Assembly: GCA_022449765.1 (NCBI GenBank)
Contig: JAKUPZ010000013.1
Span: 1 to 49,743, forward strand
DNA: 49,743 nucleotides
Reading direction: 5' to 3'
Source: Dehalococcoidia bacterium
GTDB taxonomy: Bacteria > Chloroflexota > Dehalococcoidia > Lucifugimonadales > Australimonadaceae
In this document: positions 24,128-33,296 of the stretch, in pieces
How positions within the stretch are numbered: the first letter of the stretch is position 1
Layout: the number at the start of each line of letters is the position of its first letter
Position numbers and translations under genes: made by a program
Notes under the pieces: model-generated
Seen by the model: only the letters and a program-made list of their open reading frames with translations
Told to the model about the DNA's origin: nothing
Databases searched by the model: none

Positions 24128-24886
24128 ATGGGCGATCAGCTTAAAAATCGAATAGCTATCGTAACCGGGGGTAGCCAAGGCATTGGAAAAGCAATCAGCA
24201 CTAGCCTTGCCAATGCCGGAGCCACGGTTATTATTGCTAATATTCCATCCAAGCGTTCTGATGTCGAACAACTGGTATCTGACTTGAATGGCTCTGGCTT
24301 CCAAGCATTTGGGCATGAATTGGATGTTACCAATGTTCAAGATATTCATCGTGCCTTTGAAGAAATTGTTAGCACCCATAAAAAGATTGATATTTTAATA
24401 AACAACGCCGGTATACGGGCTTCATCCAGCGTACTAGAAGCTACGGAGGATTTATGGGACGCGGTTCAAGCTGTAAATCTTAAAGGTGTCTTCTTTGCAT
24501 CACAGGCTGCCGCCAAGTACATGATTCGCCAAAACCATGGACGCATTATCAACATAGCTTCACAACTCGCAGTCACAGCTGCTCCCAATCGCTCAATCTA
24601 TATTGCATCTAAAGGCGGCGTCATAGCAATGACTAAATCAATGGCACTTGAATGGGCGTCAAATGGAATAACTGTAAACGCTATAGGGCCAGGCCCTACA
24701 AATACTCCAATGACTTCTACACCTGATCCGAATAGAAGTGATGCCGATTTTCTAAAAAGATCACCTATAGGTCGAAGGCTTGAGCCAGAAGAAATTGCTG
24801 AAGCTGCAGTATTTCTAGCAAGTGATGATGCAAAGGCAATCAATGGGCATCATTTACTAGTTGATGCGGGCTGGAGTATCGGCTAG
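24128..24886 (+). CDS. Short-chain dehydrogenase/reductase (classical SDR)
   Basis: This is a 252-residue classical SDR. The cofactor motif TGGSQGIGKA is near residue 12, NNAG is in place, the catalytic Ser lies in NIASQ, and Y-x3-K is YIASK, with the C-terminal GHHLLVDAGWS typical of FabG-like enzymes. I chose the ATG at 24128 because AGGA precedes it; a TTG eight codons upstream is less likely. It lies 23 nt before the CoA-transferase pair and probably shares a transcript, which suggests oxidation of a hydroxyacid or hydroxyacyl substrate in the same pathway. The true substrate is unknown. Confidence 0.9.
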   Translation: MGDQLKNRIAIVTGGSQGIGKAISTSLANAGATVIIANIPSKRSDVEQLVSDLNGSGFQAFGHELDVTNVQDIHRAFEEIVSTHKKIDILINNAGIRASSSVLEATEDLWDAVQAVNLKGVFFASQAAAKYMIRQNHGRIINIASQLAVTAAPNRSIYIASKGGVIAMTKSMALEWASNGITVNAIGPGPTNTPMTSTPDPNRSDADFLKRSPIGRRLEPEEIAEAAVFLASDDAKAINGHHLLVDAGWSIG

Positions 24887-24909
24887 TAGCAAAGTCGATT
24901 TTTTTGTAA

Positions 24910-25629
24910 ATGAAAGAAAAAGTATTCACTAATTTCGATAAAATTATTGCCGATATCCCTAATGGTAGCGTGATAATGATTTCAGGATTTGCCGGCCCAG
25001 GCACTCCTAGGAATTTAATTAATGCCTTAGCAAAAACAACCATTAAGGACTTAACTATTGTTTGTAATACCCCTGGGCGATGGGGCGATAGCAGAATGGA
25101 TGCCGGCGCGCTAATACTTAATGGCCAAGTGTCTAAAGTCCTAACCGCTTTTACTTCTTCTCCTCATCCTTCTATCACATCTCCTTTCAATGACTTGTAC
25201 CAGAAAGGAAAAATTGAAGCAGAATTAATAGCCCAAGGCACTCTCGCTGAGCGAATACGAGCTGCAGGCGCAGGAATACCAGCTTTTTATACGCCGACAG
25301 GCGTAGGTACTGAAATTGCCGTAGGGAAAGAAACTCGCTTTTTTGGAAGCCAAGAATATGTTATGGAAACCGCCCTCTGCGCTGACTATGCACTCATACG
25401 TTCTCGATATTCAGACGTCATGGGAAATACTCAATTCCACAGAACCCAAAGAAATTTTGGCCCCATTATGGCAAAGGCTGCCAAAACCACAATTATCGAA
25501 GTCGATGAGCCCATTCTAAATGCAGGTGAAATTGATCCTGACTTTGTTCATTTGCCAGGAATATTCGTGGATAGAGTAATCCATGTCGGAAAAGACGGGA
25601 TTGCAGAAAGGCCGCCAGGAAATGAGTGA
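24910..25629 (+). CDS. CoA-transferase subunit A (3-oxoacid CoA-transferase family)
   Basis: The 239-residue alpha subunit belongs to family I CoA-transferases, which move CoA between acids such as succinyl-CoA and 3-oxoacids. Diagnostic parts are the glycine loop ISGFAGPGTPRNLI, GTLAERIRAAGAGIPAFYTPTGVGT, and the C-terminal DFVHLPGIFVDRVI. There is no clear ribosome site ahead of the ATG. It ends in TGA, overlapping the start of subunit B by 8 nt, so the two are translated together. The exact acid pair is not predictable. Confidence 0.92.
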   Translation: MKEKVFTNFDKIIADIPNGSVIMISGFAGPGTPRNLINALAKTTIKDLTIVCNTPGRWGDSRMDAGALILNGQVSKVLTAFTSSPHPSITSPFNDLYQKGKIEAELIAQGTLAERIRAAGAGIPAFYTPTGVGTEIAVGKETRFFGSQEYVMETALCADYALIRSRYSDVMGNTQFHRTQRNFGPIMAKAAKTTIIEVDEPILNAGEIDPDFVHLPGIFVDRVIHVGKDGIAERPPGNE

Positions 25630-26299
25630 AAAGCGACCTTTAACTAGGCAAGAAATGGCAAATCGAATCGCAATGGAATTCCAAGATGGGAATGTCGTTA
25701 ATCTTGGAATAGGCATACCGACTTTATGCTCAAATTATGTGCACCATAATAAAACTATTTTCTATCAATCTGAAAATGGACTGGTTAATTATGGACCTAT
25801 TGCATTCCCAGGAGAAGAAAATCCTGAATTAGTCAACGCAGGCGGGCAATACGTTATAGAACTCCCTGGCATGGCTATTTTGGATCATGCAGATTCTTTT
25901 GGGTTAATTCGATCGGGGTATGTAGACATTACTGTACTAGGAGCATATGAAGTTGCCTCCAACGGTGACTTTGCTAATTGGAAACTTGCTAACGCTAAGG
26001 GAGGCAGCATTGGAGGTGCAATGGACCTTGCAGTAGGTGCAAAAAAAGTATTTCTTATACTTGAGCATACTACTAAAGAGGGGCAATCAAGACTAGTCGA
26101 GAAATGTACACTTCCAGTGACTGCTGTGGGTGTAGTAGGTTTAGTAGCAACTAATCTGGGCCTCTTCCAAATATCCGAGAACGGATTCGAGCTTATAGAA
26201 ATTGCGCCCGGCTACACTATCAATGACGTCCAAGATCAAACCGAAGCAAATTTACTTATTTCTCCTAACCTGAAGTCTTTCTGCACACAGCTTGATTAG
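25622..26299 (+). CDS. CoA-transferase subunit B
   Basis: The 225-residue beta subunit carries the catalytic glutamate in SENGLVNYGP, together with VNLGIGIPTL, the GGxxGAMDLA motif in the form GGSIGGAMDLAVGAKK and KCTLPVTAVGVV. The start is the ATG at 25622 inside the end of subunit A (AGGA two bases before it); an in-frame ATG 39 bases upstream would only repeat sequence within subunit A. The gene ends 15 nt before the convergent esterase gene. Confidence 0.93.
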   Translation: MSEKRPLTRQEMANRIAMEFQDGNVVNLGIGIPTLCSNYVHHNKTIFYQSENGLVNYGPIAFPGEENPELVNAGGQYVIELPGMAILDHADSFGLIRSGYVDITVLGAYEVASNGDFANWKLANAKGGSIGGAMDLAVGAKKVFLILEHTTKEGQSRLVEKCTLPVTAVGVVGLVATNLGLFQISENGFELIEIAPGYTINDVQDQTEANLLISPNLKSFCTQLD

Positions 26300-26314
26300 C
26301 GTTATCTGAAAACT

Positions 26315-26965
26315 TTACGAAGCAAAAACGGAGTTGAGAAAATCCGTAATAAGTGATACTCCTCTAATATCGATGCTATGGCCTAAATCAGGAAGTATAT
26401 GTAATTCAGATTTAATCCCCACTTCCTGAAGAAAAGCAGCAGCTTGTTTAGAATTAGAACAATCCACAACCAAATCATTTGCTCCATGAATTAACACTGA
26501 AGGTGGAAAACTTTCCATTTCCGTTGCCAATGTATCCCCAGTGATCAAAGCCCCACTAATACAGACTATGCCTCCAAGTTGTTCCTTTCGCCTAGGGCCT
26601 AAGTGCATAGCCATCATGGATCCTTGAGAAAAACCGATTACGACACAGCGATCAGATCTTAAGCCATGGAACAGCAGCAACTGATCTATATACTGATTTA
26701 TTAAATTTTCTGACTCCTTAATTTCCGTAATTTCACCTGAATTTAAATCGTTTATATCAAACCATTGAAACCCCAGGCCTCCAAGCTTATAAGGAGTAGG
26801 AGCGTCTGGAGAATAAAATGCGGTATTAGGAAATTGTCCCATTAAAAAGTCTGCAAGGCTGATCAAATCATTCCCGTCAGCGCCAAGTCCATGTAAAAAA
26901 ACCACTATTGAGTCAACGGGGACTCCATTATTAGGTAACTTAAAATTTCCACTTAGTTTATTCAT
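26315..26965 (-). CDS. Alpha/beta-hydrolase, carboxylesterase/phospholipase family
   Basis: This 216-residue hydrolase of the YpfH / acyl-protein thioesterase-like family has the oxyanion loop FLHGLGADGNDLISLA, the nucleophile elbow GFSQGS, the acid in HGANDLVVD and the histidine in LGHSID, all in the expected order. There is no signal peptide, so it is cytosolic and probably a small-ester hydrolase. The start is ATG at 26965, or GTG two codons upstream; neither has a clear ribosome site. It diverges from the DtxR-family gene over about 58 nt. Confidence 0.88.
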   Translation of the reverse strand: MNKLSGNFKLPNNGVPVDSIVVFLHGLGADGNDLISLADFLMGQFPNTAFYSPDAPTPYKLGGLGFQWFDINDLNSGEITEIKESENLINQYIDQLLLFHGLRSDRCVVIGFSQGSMMAMHLGPRRKEQLGGIVCISGALITGDTLATEMESFPPSVLIHGANDLVVDCSNSKQAAAFLQEVGIKSELHILPDLGHSIDIRGVSLITDFLNSVFAS

Positions 26966-26987
26966 TGCCACATTTATTGCAGAAATT

Positions 26988-27017
26988 TTGTAGGAAGTAC
27001 ATTAAATCATGCATAAT
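26988..27017 (+). promoter_or_regulatory. Candidate promoter of the DtxR-family gene (leaderless)
   Basis: TTGTAG (26988-26993), an 18-nt spacer and CATAAT (27012-27017) precede the ATG at 27024 by 6 nt, with no ribosome site. An alternative upstream ATG at 27009 falls at the end of the spacer, so it could not be used from this promoter. Confidence 0.45.
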
Positions 27018-27023
27018 AGGGAT

Positions 27024-27746
27024 ATGTCAGAACCATTACAAAAGAATCAGTCACCGAGAATAACCCAAACAGCTGAAAATTACCTGCTTTCCATTGCCGT
27101 ACTTCACGAAGATGGTGTGAATCCACATATCAGTGAATTAGCGGCCTATCTACGCCGGATACCAAAGGGCGAAGAAGTAGGCACAACATTAGCCTCAGTA
27201 TCAGGAATGATCCAGCGTATGACAAAGGACGGCCTTTTAGAGATCACGAAGGATAAGCGTATTTTGCTAAGCCCAATGGGGATGAATTATGCAAAAAATG
27301 TTGTACGACGGCACCGTCTTTCCGAACGACTATTGGTTGATCTGCTAGATATACCCTTAGAGAGAGCGGAATCAGAAGCGCATAGTTTAGAACACGGAAT
27401 TTCAGAAGAATTACTTTCAAAAATAGAGGAAAAACTCAATTTCCCTGAAACTTGCCCCTATGGTAGGCCAATTTACCGGCCTGAAGACATGGAAATTTCT
27501 ACAACTGATGCAAACTCCATCAAATTAAGTGACGCTGTACAGGGAGACACCTACTCCATCGTTCGAATACCGGACGAAGATTACCCGCTACTCTCGTTCT
27601 TGGTTAGTAATAAAATCCTGCCAGGGCAGCAAATTCGGGTTGAGGAAAGAGCTGTCTATCGAGGGGTCATTGACATAACCCATAGTGAATCTAGCTTGTC
27701 TTTGGGAATGGATGTTGCAGGTCGTATCAGGGTAAGAGCAATCTAG
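27024..27746 (+). CDS. DtxR/MntR-family metal-dependent transcriptional regulator
   Basis: This is a roughly 240-residue three-domain regulator: an N-terminal winged helix, a dimer and metal domain (RRHRLSERLLVDLLDIP, AESEAHSLEHGIS, ETCPYGRP, giving His, Glu, Cys ligands as in DtxR), and a C-terminal FeoA/SH3-like domain. Such proteins sense Fe(II) or Mn(II) and repress uptake genes. Compared with the usual DNA-binding helix-turn-helix, about ten extra residues (RIPKGEEVGTT) sit in the turn. No metal transporter is adjacent. The stop overlaps msrB by 4 nt. Confidence 0.88.
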   Translation: MSEPLQKNQSPRITQTAENYLLSIAVLHEDGVNPHISELAAYLRRIPKGEEVGTTLASVSGMIQRMTKDGLLEITKDKRILLSPMGMNYAKNVVRRHRLSERLLVDLLDIPLERAESEAHSLEHGISEELLSKIEEKLNFPETCPYGRPIYRPEDMEISTTDANSIKLSDAVQGDTYSIVRIPDEDYPLLSFLVSNKILPGQQIRVEERAVYRGVIDITHSESSLSLGMDVAGRIRVRAI

Positions 27747-28117
27747 TCAACTAAATCACTTTTAGCCTCAACAAAACGTATCGATAAAGAATTCACACAG
27801 TGCCGAGCATTAGTCTCAGTGAAGCCTTCCCCTAAAAAAACATGCCCCAAGTGACCGTCACAATTGCTACAAGTTATTTCAATTCTAAAGCCATCTGGGT
27901 CAGGTAACATTCGAACTGAATCTTCAATCTCTCGGTCGAATGCAGGCCATCCACATCCTGCATCAAATTTATAAGTGGATTGAAAAAGCTTTGCATTGCA
28001 TCGCCTACAAATATAAGTACCATCTTTGTAAAAATTATCGTATTCACCAGTAAAAGGGCGCTCAGTCCCTTTATTTAAAATCACGAAGGCTTCCTCGTTC
28101 GTCAGGTCGTTATACAT
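27743..28117 (-). CDS. msrB: Peptide-methionine (R)-S-oxide reductase MsrB
   Basis: MsrB repairs oxidised methionine. The roughly 124-residue protein has both zinc pairs (C-R-R-C and C-S-N-C), the substrate motif GCGWPAF, GHLGHVF, and the catalytic Cys in RHCVNS. I chose the ATG at 28117 with GAGG 6 bases upstream; a TTG four codons earlier overlaps the stop of the F420 enzyme. It is the last gene of the leftward cof operon, linking methionine repair to F420 genes. Confidence 0.94.
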   Translation of the reverse strand: MYNDLTNEEAFVILNKGTERPFTGEYDNFYKDGTYICRRCNAKLFQSTYKFDAGCGWPAFDREIEDSVRMLPDPDGFRIEITCSNCDGHLGHVFLGEGFTETNARHCVNSLSIRFVEAKSDLVD

Positions 28118-28125
28118 TTCAAACC

Positions 28126-29097
28126 TCAATCCTTAAATTCTGGTAATACCTGTTTTGCAAACCTATCCCATTGTTCATTTTGATTCCATGAGGCAAAGCG
28201 AATGATAACCGTATCTGCTCCAGCATCTGAGTACTCTTTAATTCTAGAAACAATATCTTGGGCTTTCCCCCAGGGGCCCCATGAGTTACCCCAATGATTA
28301 ACATTGTAGTAGCTCATGAGAAAATCACGTGCCTCAGCCTCGCCAAAGGCTACATCGTCGCATAAATTTACAGTCATATAATAGACGTGCTGGAAAGTAT
28401 CTAGTGTTTTCTTTTGCGCCAAAACTGCCTGGTCAACCTTGGCGCATACGGTTTGAAATTCTTCGGGCGAGTCTGTTATCCCAATTATACCGTCACCATG
28501 TAACGCTGCTCGCAGTATCTGTGCATCAGAACCCGTTTTGTTATGTGTTGCCAATAGGACAGGAATTCCGTCGTTTCTAGCAGGCTTGGGATCTAACGTG
28601 ACGTCTTGCAAAGAAAAATGACTGCCGCTGTATGAAACATGATCTTCGGTCCAAAGACGTTTCAGTATTTCTACTGTCTCAGTAAATCTTTTTGCTCTCT
28701 TTGATGGATCTACATCCACTGAAGTCCAGTCTTTTTTTTGATCTGCATTAAATGCTCCACCGACTCCTGCTCCTATTACTACTCTGCCTCTTGAAAGAAT
28801 ATCTAAAGTTGCCAATGAATGCGCAAGGGTAACTGGGTTTCTTAATGCCGGTAATAAAACAGAAGTTCCTAATTTCACGCTAGACGTTCTAGCGGCTAAA
28901 TACGACAAAGCGGTGATAGGTTCAAATCTAGGTTTTGAGACTAGGCTATCCCCGACCCAAATTGAGTCAAGGCCAGAATTTTCTGCTTCCTCTGCTAGTC
29001 TGAGCATCAAATCAGGAGCGGGGACTGTATTATCCCTTTGGGAAGACATCACTATTCCACGAGTACCAATTAGCAATCCAATTTTGGGTTTAGCCAT
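28126..29097 (-). CDS. LLM-class (luciferase-like) F420-dependent oxidoreductase
   Basis: This 323-residue TIM-barrel oxidoreductase of the bacterial luciferase-like superfamily has DSIWVGDSLV, TSSVKLGTSVLLPALRNPVTLAHSLATLDILSRGRVVIGAGVGG, and the C-terminal FAKQVLPEF. Members use F420 or FMN to reduce or oxygenate small organic molecules. Its start overlaps cofC by 8 nt, within an operon that makes F420, which favours F420 over FMN as cofactor. The substrate is unknown. Confidence 0.9.
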   Translation of the reverse strand: MAKPKIGLLIGTRGIVMSSQRDNTVPAPDLMLRLAEEAENSGLDSIWVGDSLVSKPRFEPITALSYLAARTSSVKLGTSVLLPALRNPVTLAHSLATLDILSRGRVVIGAGVGGAFNADQKKDWTSVDVDPSKRAKRFTETVEILKRLWTEDHVSYSGSHFSLQDVTLDPKPARNDGIPVLLATHNKTGSDAQILRAALHGDGIIGITDSPEEFQTVCAKVDQAVLAQKKTLDTFQHVYYMTVNLCDDVAFGEAEARDFLMSYYNVNHWGNSWGPWGKAQDIVSRIKEYSDAGADTVIIRFASWNQNEQWDRFAKQVLPEFKD

Positions 29098-29746
29098 ACA
29101 ATTCCTTTTGCGATAAAAGCCACAATTCCCAGGATTTTAAATCTCGATCCCATCCATGAATATTACTTGATGCCCATTCGTAATCAACTTTATTATCCAG
29201 ATCGAAACCTACTCCATCTCTTTCCACAACCGCAAATTTTTTTCCTAAAGATTTAATAAACTCCCGATGCTTATTGAAGCTGCCTAATCCCATCATCGGC
29301 TTAATTGCACCTTCAACAGGTTGAAAAAAAGCATTAGTCCCACCTTCGCTCGACGCTGGAGAGCAAACGTGGCTACAGTAGTTATCGCTCGCTCGAACAA
29401 TTTCTAATATATCCTCAGCCATCAATAATGGTAGATCTGCAGGCAAAATTAGTGTAGCTGAAAACCCTTTTCTTTGAGCGTCACGAATCGCAACCCATAG
29501 TGAGTCATTCAAATTCGTTGCTGCATCTTTCTCTAATTCAAGTTGATGTTCCCGAACTATCTTCTCTATGATTTTATCTCCTCCTAAAACGGTACATGAG
29601 CTTGGGCCTAAGGCATCTTTTGAAGCCTTTATTACTTGGTTCAACATCATCAAAACAAGAGACTCACGAGTGTGGCTCTCTAGAACGGAAACAAGCCGAC
29701 TCTTTGCTTTGTGCAAAGGTTTTATGGGGATAATTATCTGTAGCAT
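29090..29746 (-). CDS. cofC: 2-phospholactate/PEP guanylyltransferase (F420 synthesis)
   Basis: CofC (FbiD in actinobacteria) joins GTP to phospholactate or phosphoenolpyruvate to make the activated side chain of F420. The 218 residues begin IIIPIKPLHKAKSRL and include LPADLPLL and EGGTNAFF, with GFDLDNKVDYE near the end. No ribosome site is obvious. It lies 18 nt after cofD in the same operon. Whether it prefers phospholactate, 3-phosphoglycerate or PEP cannot be told. Confidence 0.92.
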   Translation of the reverse strand: MLQIIIPIKPLHKAKSRLVSVLESHTRESLVLMMLNQVIKASKDALGPSSCTVLGGDKIIEKIVREHQLELEKDAATNLNDSLWVAIRDAQRKGFSATLILPADLPLLMAEDILEIVRASDNYCSHVCSPASSEGGTNAFFQPVEGAIKPMMGLGSFNKHREFIKSLGKKFAVVERDGVGFDLDNKVDYEWASSNIHGWDRDLKSWELWLLSQKELYG

Positions 29747-29764
29747 AAGAAAAGTAACGTTGGA

Positions 29765-30703
29765 TTACTTGTATTCGTCCAAGATTTTTAAGATTTCTTG
29801 CGCGAGAGCTACCTTCTCACTTTCAGAATTCATAATTGTTGGCAAAGCAATAGCAGAGATGCCTAAGGCCTCGATATCATCAATATCTTCCGCATCAGCC
29901 TCATCAATAATCAGCGTATCGCAAACTTTTTCGTACAACATAGCAAGTCCTCTGTTCGATGATTCCAGTCCCAATTCTTTCATCATTTTAGAGGCAGGAC
30001 CGCGCACAGCATTTCCTCCAATAATTGGACTTACTGCAACCCTCGGACCATTAAAATTTTCTATCATGTTACGGATAGATTGGATTGCCAATATTGGTCC
30101 AATACTTAATAAAGGGTTAGAAGGGCAAAAAATAATTGCATCTGCCACATTGAAAAAGGAAATTAACCTGTCAGGAGGTACAGCAAGTTCAGTTCCTGCA
30201 AAACTTATTTCCTTTGTTATAGGTTCACACCTATTCTTCACAAAATATTCCTGGAATGAAAGCTCGCCAATATCCGTATGAAGCTTGGTTTGTATGCGAC
30301 TGTCCGACATAGGGATAATTTGATGTTTGACGCCAAATTTAGAAGCGATAGCAGTAGTTATTTCTGACAATTTCATCCCTGATTGAAGAGATGCAGTCCT
30401 CCATATATGCAAACCAAGATCTTTATCACCGAGGTTAAACCACGTATCTGAGCCTAATTTACCCAAGACACTTAGAGCCTGAAATGTATCTCCTTCTAAA
30501 CCCCATCCTTTGCTTTTATTAATTAAACCTGCCAACGAATAAGTCATAGTGTCAATATCAGGGGATATATAAAGTCCATGAAAAAATTCATCGTCTGCAG
30601 TATTAACTAAAATACATAAATTTTCTGGGGGCAATATTTTTGAGAGGCCTAATGCTAATTTTGATCCTCCTACACCTCCAGCTAATGCAACTATCTTAGG
30701 CAT
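29765..30703 (-). CDS. cofD: 2-phospho-L-lactate transferase (F420-0 synthesis)
   Basis: CofD (FbiA) transfers the phospholactyl or PEP-derived group to FO, giving F420-0 or its dehydro form. The 312-residue protein opens with VALAGGVGGSKLALGL, then NTADDEFFHGLYISPDIDT, WFNLGDKDLGLH, and SNPLLSIGPILAI, all typical. It sits 15 nt after cofH. Confidence 0.96.
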   Translation of the reverse strand: MPKIVALAGGVGGSKLALGLSKILPPENLCILVNTADDEFFHGLYISPDIDTMTYSLAGLINKSKGWGLEGDTFQALSVLGKLGSDTWFNLGDKDLGLHIWRTASLQSGMKLSEITTAIASKFGVKHQIIPMSDSRIQTKLHTDIGELSFQEYFVKNRCEPITKEISFAGTELAVPPDRLISFFNVADAIIFCPSNPLLSIGPILAIQSIRNMIENFNGPRVAVSPIIGGNAVRGPASKMMKELGLESSNRGLAMLYEKVCDTLIIDEADAEDIDDIEALGISAIALPTIMNSESEKVALAQEILKILDEYK

Positions 30704-30718
30704 GATTTCTCAATTACC

Positions 30719-32062
30719 CTACTTCGTGCCAATAATTTCAGGTAAAGTCGGCCCCATGAGCGACGGTGAACGTTGGCCTTCATAGCGGAACTCCGCAAGC
30801 TTAACAAGTTCCAAATAGGAGCCAAATTTCTCTGGATTATTTGCAGCTAAATCCAGAGGCTCCGCTTCATCAGGCTCTTCCTCATAAACCTGTATTGGCT
30901 TATATAAAGTGTTACGTTGTACAGGGGTTTTCCCGATATCTCTAATTAATCTTCTTAATTCTGATGGAGGGATCAGTTGTCCGTACGCTGCGCCCGCAGC
31001 AGTTGAAATACTTTCATTAATCAACGTTCCACCTAAATCATTACACCCTGATTGCAGCAAAATTTGAGAAAGTTTTGGTCCTTCCTTAACCCAAGAGCAT
31101 TGAATATTATCAATCCAGCCATTGAGCATTAAACGAGCGATTGCATGCATACGCACAACTTCTGCTCCGGTAGCACCTGGCCTCAGGTCATTATTCATTT
31201 TTTTTGCAAACATTGGTGCTTCTTCGTGTACAAAACTTAATGGGACAAACTCTGTAAACCCCCCTGTGGATTTTTGGATGTCTCGCAAAGTGGACAAATG
31301 CTGCGCACGATGATCGTTAGTTTCTATGTGCCCAAACATTATTGTACTTGTAGTAGGTATCCCTACTGAATGGGCAGATGTTATAACCTCAATCCATTGC
31401 TTAACTGTTATACGACCAGGCGCAATTTTATCCCTGATTGGTTGCACAAGTATCTCTGCTGAAGTACCCGGAAGCGAGCCAACTCCGGCATCTTTTAATC
31501 TAATTAAATATTCTTTTATAGAACATTTAGAGCGTATCGCTCCATACATAACTTCTTCAGGAGAAAAGCCATGAATATGCAAATCTGGGAAATCATTTTT
31601 GATCGATGCCGCTAAGTCCGAGTACAAAGATCCATCCATTTTTGGTGGCAAGCCTGCTTGGATGCATACCTCAGAGGCTCCTAATTCAACAGCCTCTTGG
31701 ACTCTACGAAGAATTTCATTTAAAGGAAGAAAATATCCTTCTTCCTGCCTGAAATCTCTGCTAAAAGCACAAAATCCGCACCTTTTGATACAGACGTTAG
31801 TGAAATTAATATTCCTATTTATTACATATGTAACTTGGTCTCCATTTACTGATCCGCGTATCTCATCAGCTGTCATCATCAGAGCTGAAAGCGCAGGGCC
31901 TTCTGCTTCGAATAGCCTAGATCCTTCAGGAATTGAAATCTCTTTACCAGTAAGTGCGTTATCTAAAATACGTGCTATATCCAAAGGTATTTTGCTAAGC
32001 ATTGTTTCTGTGCTTAACCGAAGATTGGGGAAATCTCCATCCGAGGGAATATTTACTAACAT
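30719..32062 (-). CDS. cofH: FO synthase subunit 2 (radical SAM)
   Basis: CofH is the radical-SAM half of FO synthase that joins tyrosine to the pyrimidine precursor, giving the deazaflavin chromophore. The 447-residue length is slightly long. The [4Fe-4S] motif is C91-x3-C95-x2-C98 (CIKRCGFC). Further matches are GASEVCIQAGLPP, HGFSPEEV and GVGSLPGTSAEIL. A GGAAATGG precedes the ATG, which lies within the end of cofG (7-nt overlap). Separate cofG and cofH genes are the archaeal and cyanobacterial layout; actinobacteria usually fuse them as FbiC. Confidence 0.96.
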   Translation of the reverse strand: MLVNIPSDGDFPNLRLSTETMLSKIPLDIARILDNALTGKEISIPEGSRLFEAEGPALSALMMTADEIRGSVNGDQVTYVINRNINFTNVCIKRCGFCAFSRDFRQEEGYFLPLNEILRRVQEAVELGASEVCIQAGLPPKMDGSLYSDLAASIKNDFPDLHIHGFSPEEVMYGAIRSKCSIKEYLIRLKDAGVGSLPGTSAEILVQPIRDKIAPGRITVKQWIEVITSAHSVGIPTTSTIMFGHIETNDHRAQHLSTLRDIQKSTGGFTEFVPLSFVHEEAPMFAKKMNNDLRPGATGAEVVRMHAIARLMLNGWIDNIQCSWVKEGPKLSQILLQSGCNDLGGTLINESISTAAGAAYGQLIPPSELRRLIRDIGKTPVQRNTLYKPIQVYEEEPDEAEPLDLAANNPEKFGSYLELVKLAEFRYEGQRSPSLMGPTLPEIIGTK

Positions 32063-33252
32063 ATTTCCATTTCCTTTTTTATATAGCCTTCTTCATCAAT
32101 AAGTTGTTTGATTCTCTGATGCATAGGCCCTGATCTACTATACCGCGAGTTAAAAATGTACTCAGGATAAAGAGCCGTACGTTCTCGTAGAGTAAATTCA
32201 GCTCGTGAGGTAATTTCTCTTAATTCGTTTATTTGAGGCCATGCGGCTTCCGGATTAATAAAATCTATTGTCAGAGGAGATACTCCGCCCCAGTCGTTAA
32301 TACCGCAATCTAAATATGATCCATAATCTTTCAGGTTTAAATTAGGAGGAGCTTGGATATTCATTTCAGGCCCTAAAATTAAACGAGCTACCGCCAGTGT
32401 CTTCAGCATATCTACAGTATCTGGTTCGACTGATTTGCCCATACGAGTAGATTTTTTTGCACGGAAATTTTGAATTATGACTTCCTGAATATTGCCCAGT
32501 CTTTTCTGTGTATCTCTTATTAGAATTAAGGAATCTATTCTTTCCAATAGAGTTTCTCCGATACCTAACAAAATTCCCGTAGTCATTGCCATGCCGATTT
32601 TAGAGGCAACTTCGATGGTATTAATTCTCATACCAGGATCTTTAGAAGATGTTTGATAATGAGCTTCACCGAAGTCGTGCAATCTAAGGCTAGTACTTTC
32701 AAGCATGATACCCATGCTGGCGTTCCATTCTGCGATTGGAGCCATTTCATCTTCGCTTAATATGCCGCAATTTGTATGTGGGAGAAGCCCTGTTTCTTCA
32801 AAGACTAATTTTGACATTGCTGCAACATATTGTGGAGTAGAGGCAAAACCCATTTGATTAAGAGTCTCAAGCATCTCGGGGTGTCGATATTCTGGATGAT
32901 CACCTAAGCTAATAAGCGCTTCTTTACATCCTAAATCTGCAGCTTTGCTTGCAATTGAAACTACTTCAGTGGCAGACATAGTGTGTGCGCCTTTTTGGTT
33001 AGGACCTTTGACAAAAATACAATATCCGCAACGGTCTCTACACAAATTTGTTAAAGGGAGAAAAACTTTCGGCGAAAAAGTAACCTGTCGTTTAGGCCTT
33101 GAAGAATCATTTACCTTAGTAGCAAGCTCTAATAAAAGATGAAGTTCATCGTTTTTACACGATATAAGCCTAAGTAATTCATCACGAGTGAACGAGTAAT
33201 CAGTTACTACACGTGAAACAATAGGGTAAATTGAGTCCAGATCCTGAGACAC
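32056..33252 (-). CDS. cofG: FO synthase subunit 1 (radical SAM)
   Basis: CofG completes FO ring formation after CofH. The 398-residue protein has the radical-SAM motif C71-x3-C75-x2-C78 (CRDRCGYC), LGDHPEYR, LPHTNCGILS, MGIMLESTS and NFRAKKSTRMG. The start is a GTG with GAGGAG 5 bases upstream. It is the first gene of cofG-cofH-cofD-cofC-LLM-msrB. CofE, which adds the glutamate tail, is not in the window. Confidence 0.96.
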   Translation of the reverse strand: MSQDLDSIYPIVSRVVTDYSFTRDELLRLISCKNDELHLLLELATKVNDSSRPKRQVTFSPKVFLPLTNLCRDRCGYCIFVKGPNQKGAHTMSATEVVSIASKAADLGCKEALISLGDHPEYRHPEMLETLNQMGFASTPQYVAAMSKLVFEETGLLPHTNCGILSEDEMAPIAEWNASMGIMLESTSLRLHDFGEAHYQTSSKDPGMRINTIEVASKIGMAMTTGILLGIGETLLERIDSLILIRDTQKRLGNIQEVIIQNFRAKKSTRMGKSVEPDTVDMLKTLAVARLILGPEMNIQAPPNLNLKDYGSYLDCGINDWGGVSPLTIDFINPEAAWPQINELREITSRAEFTLRERTALYPEYIFNSRYSRSGPMHQRIKQLIDEEGYIKKEMEIC

Positions 33253-33296
33253 ACTCGCTCCTCTCTACGTGGGATTTCCATGCAGGATGAGACACG

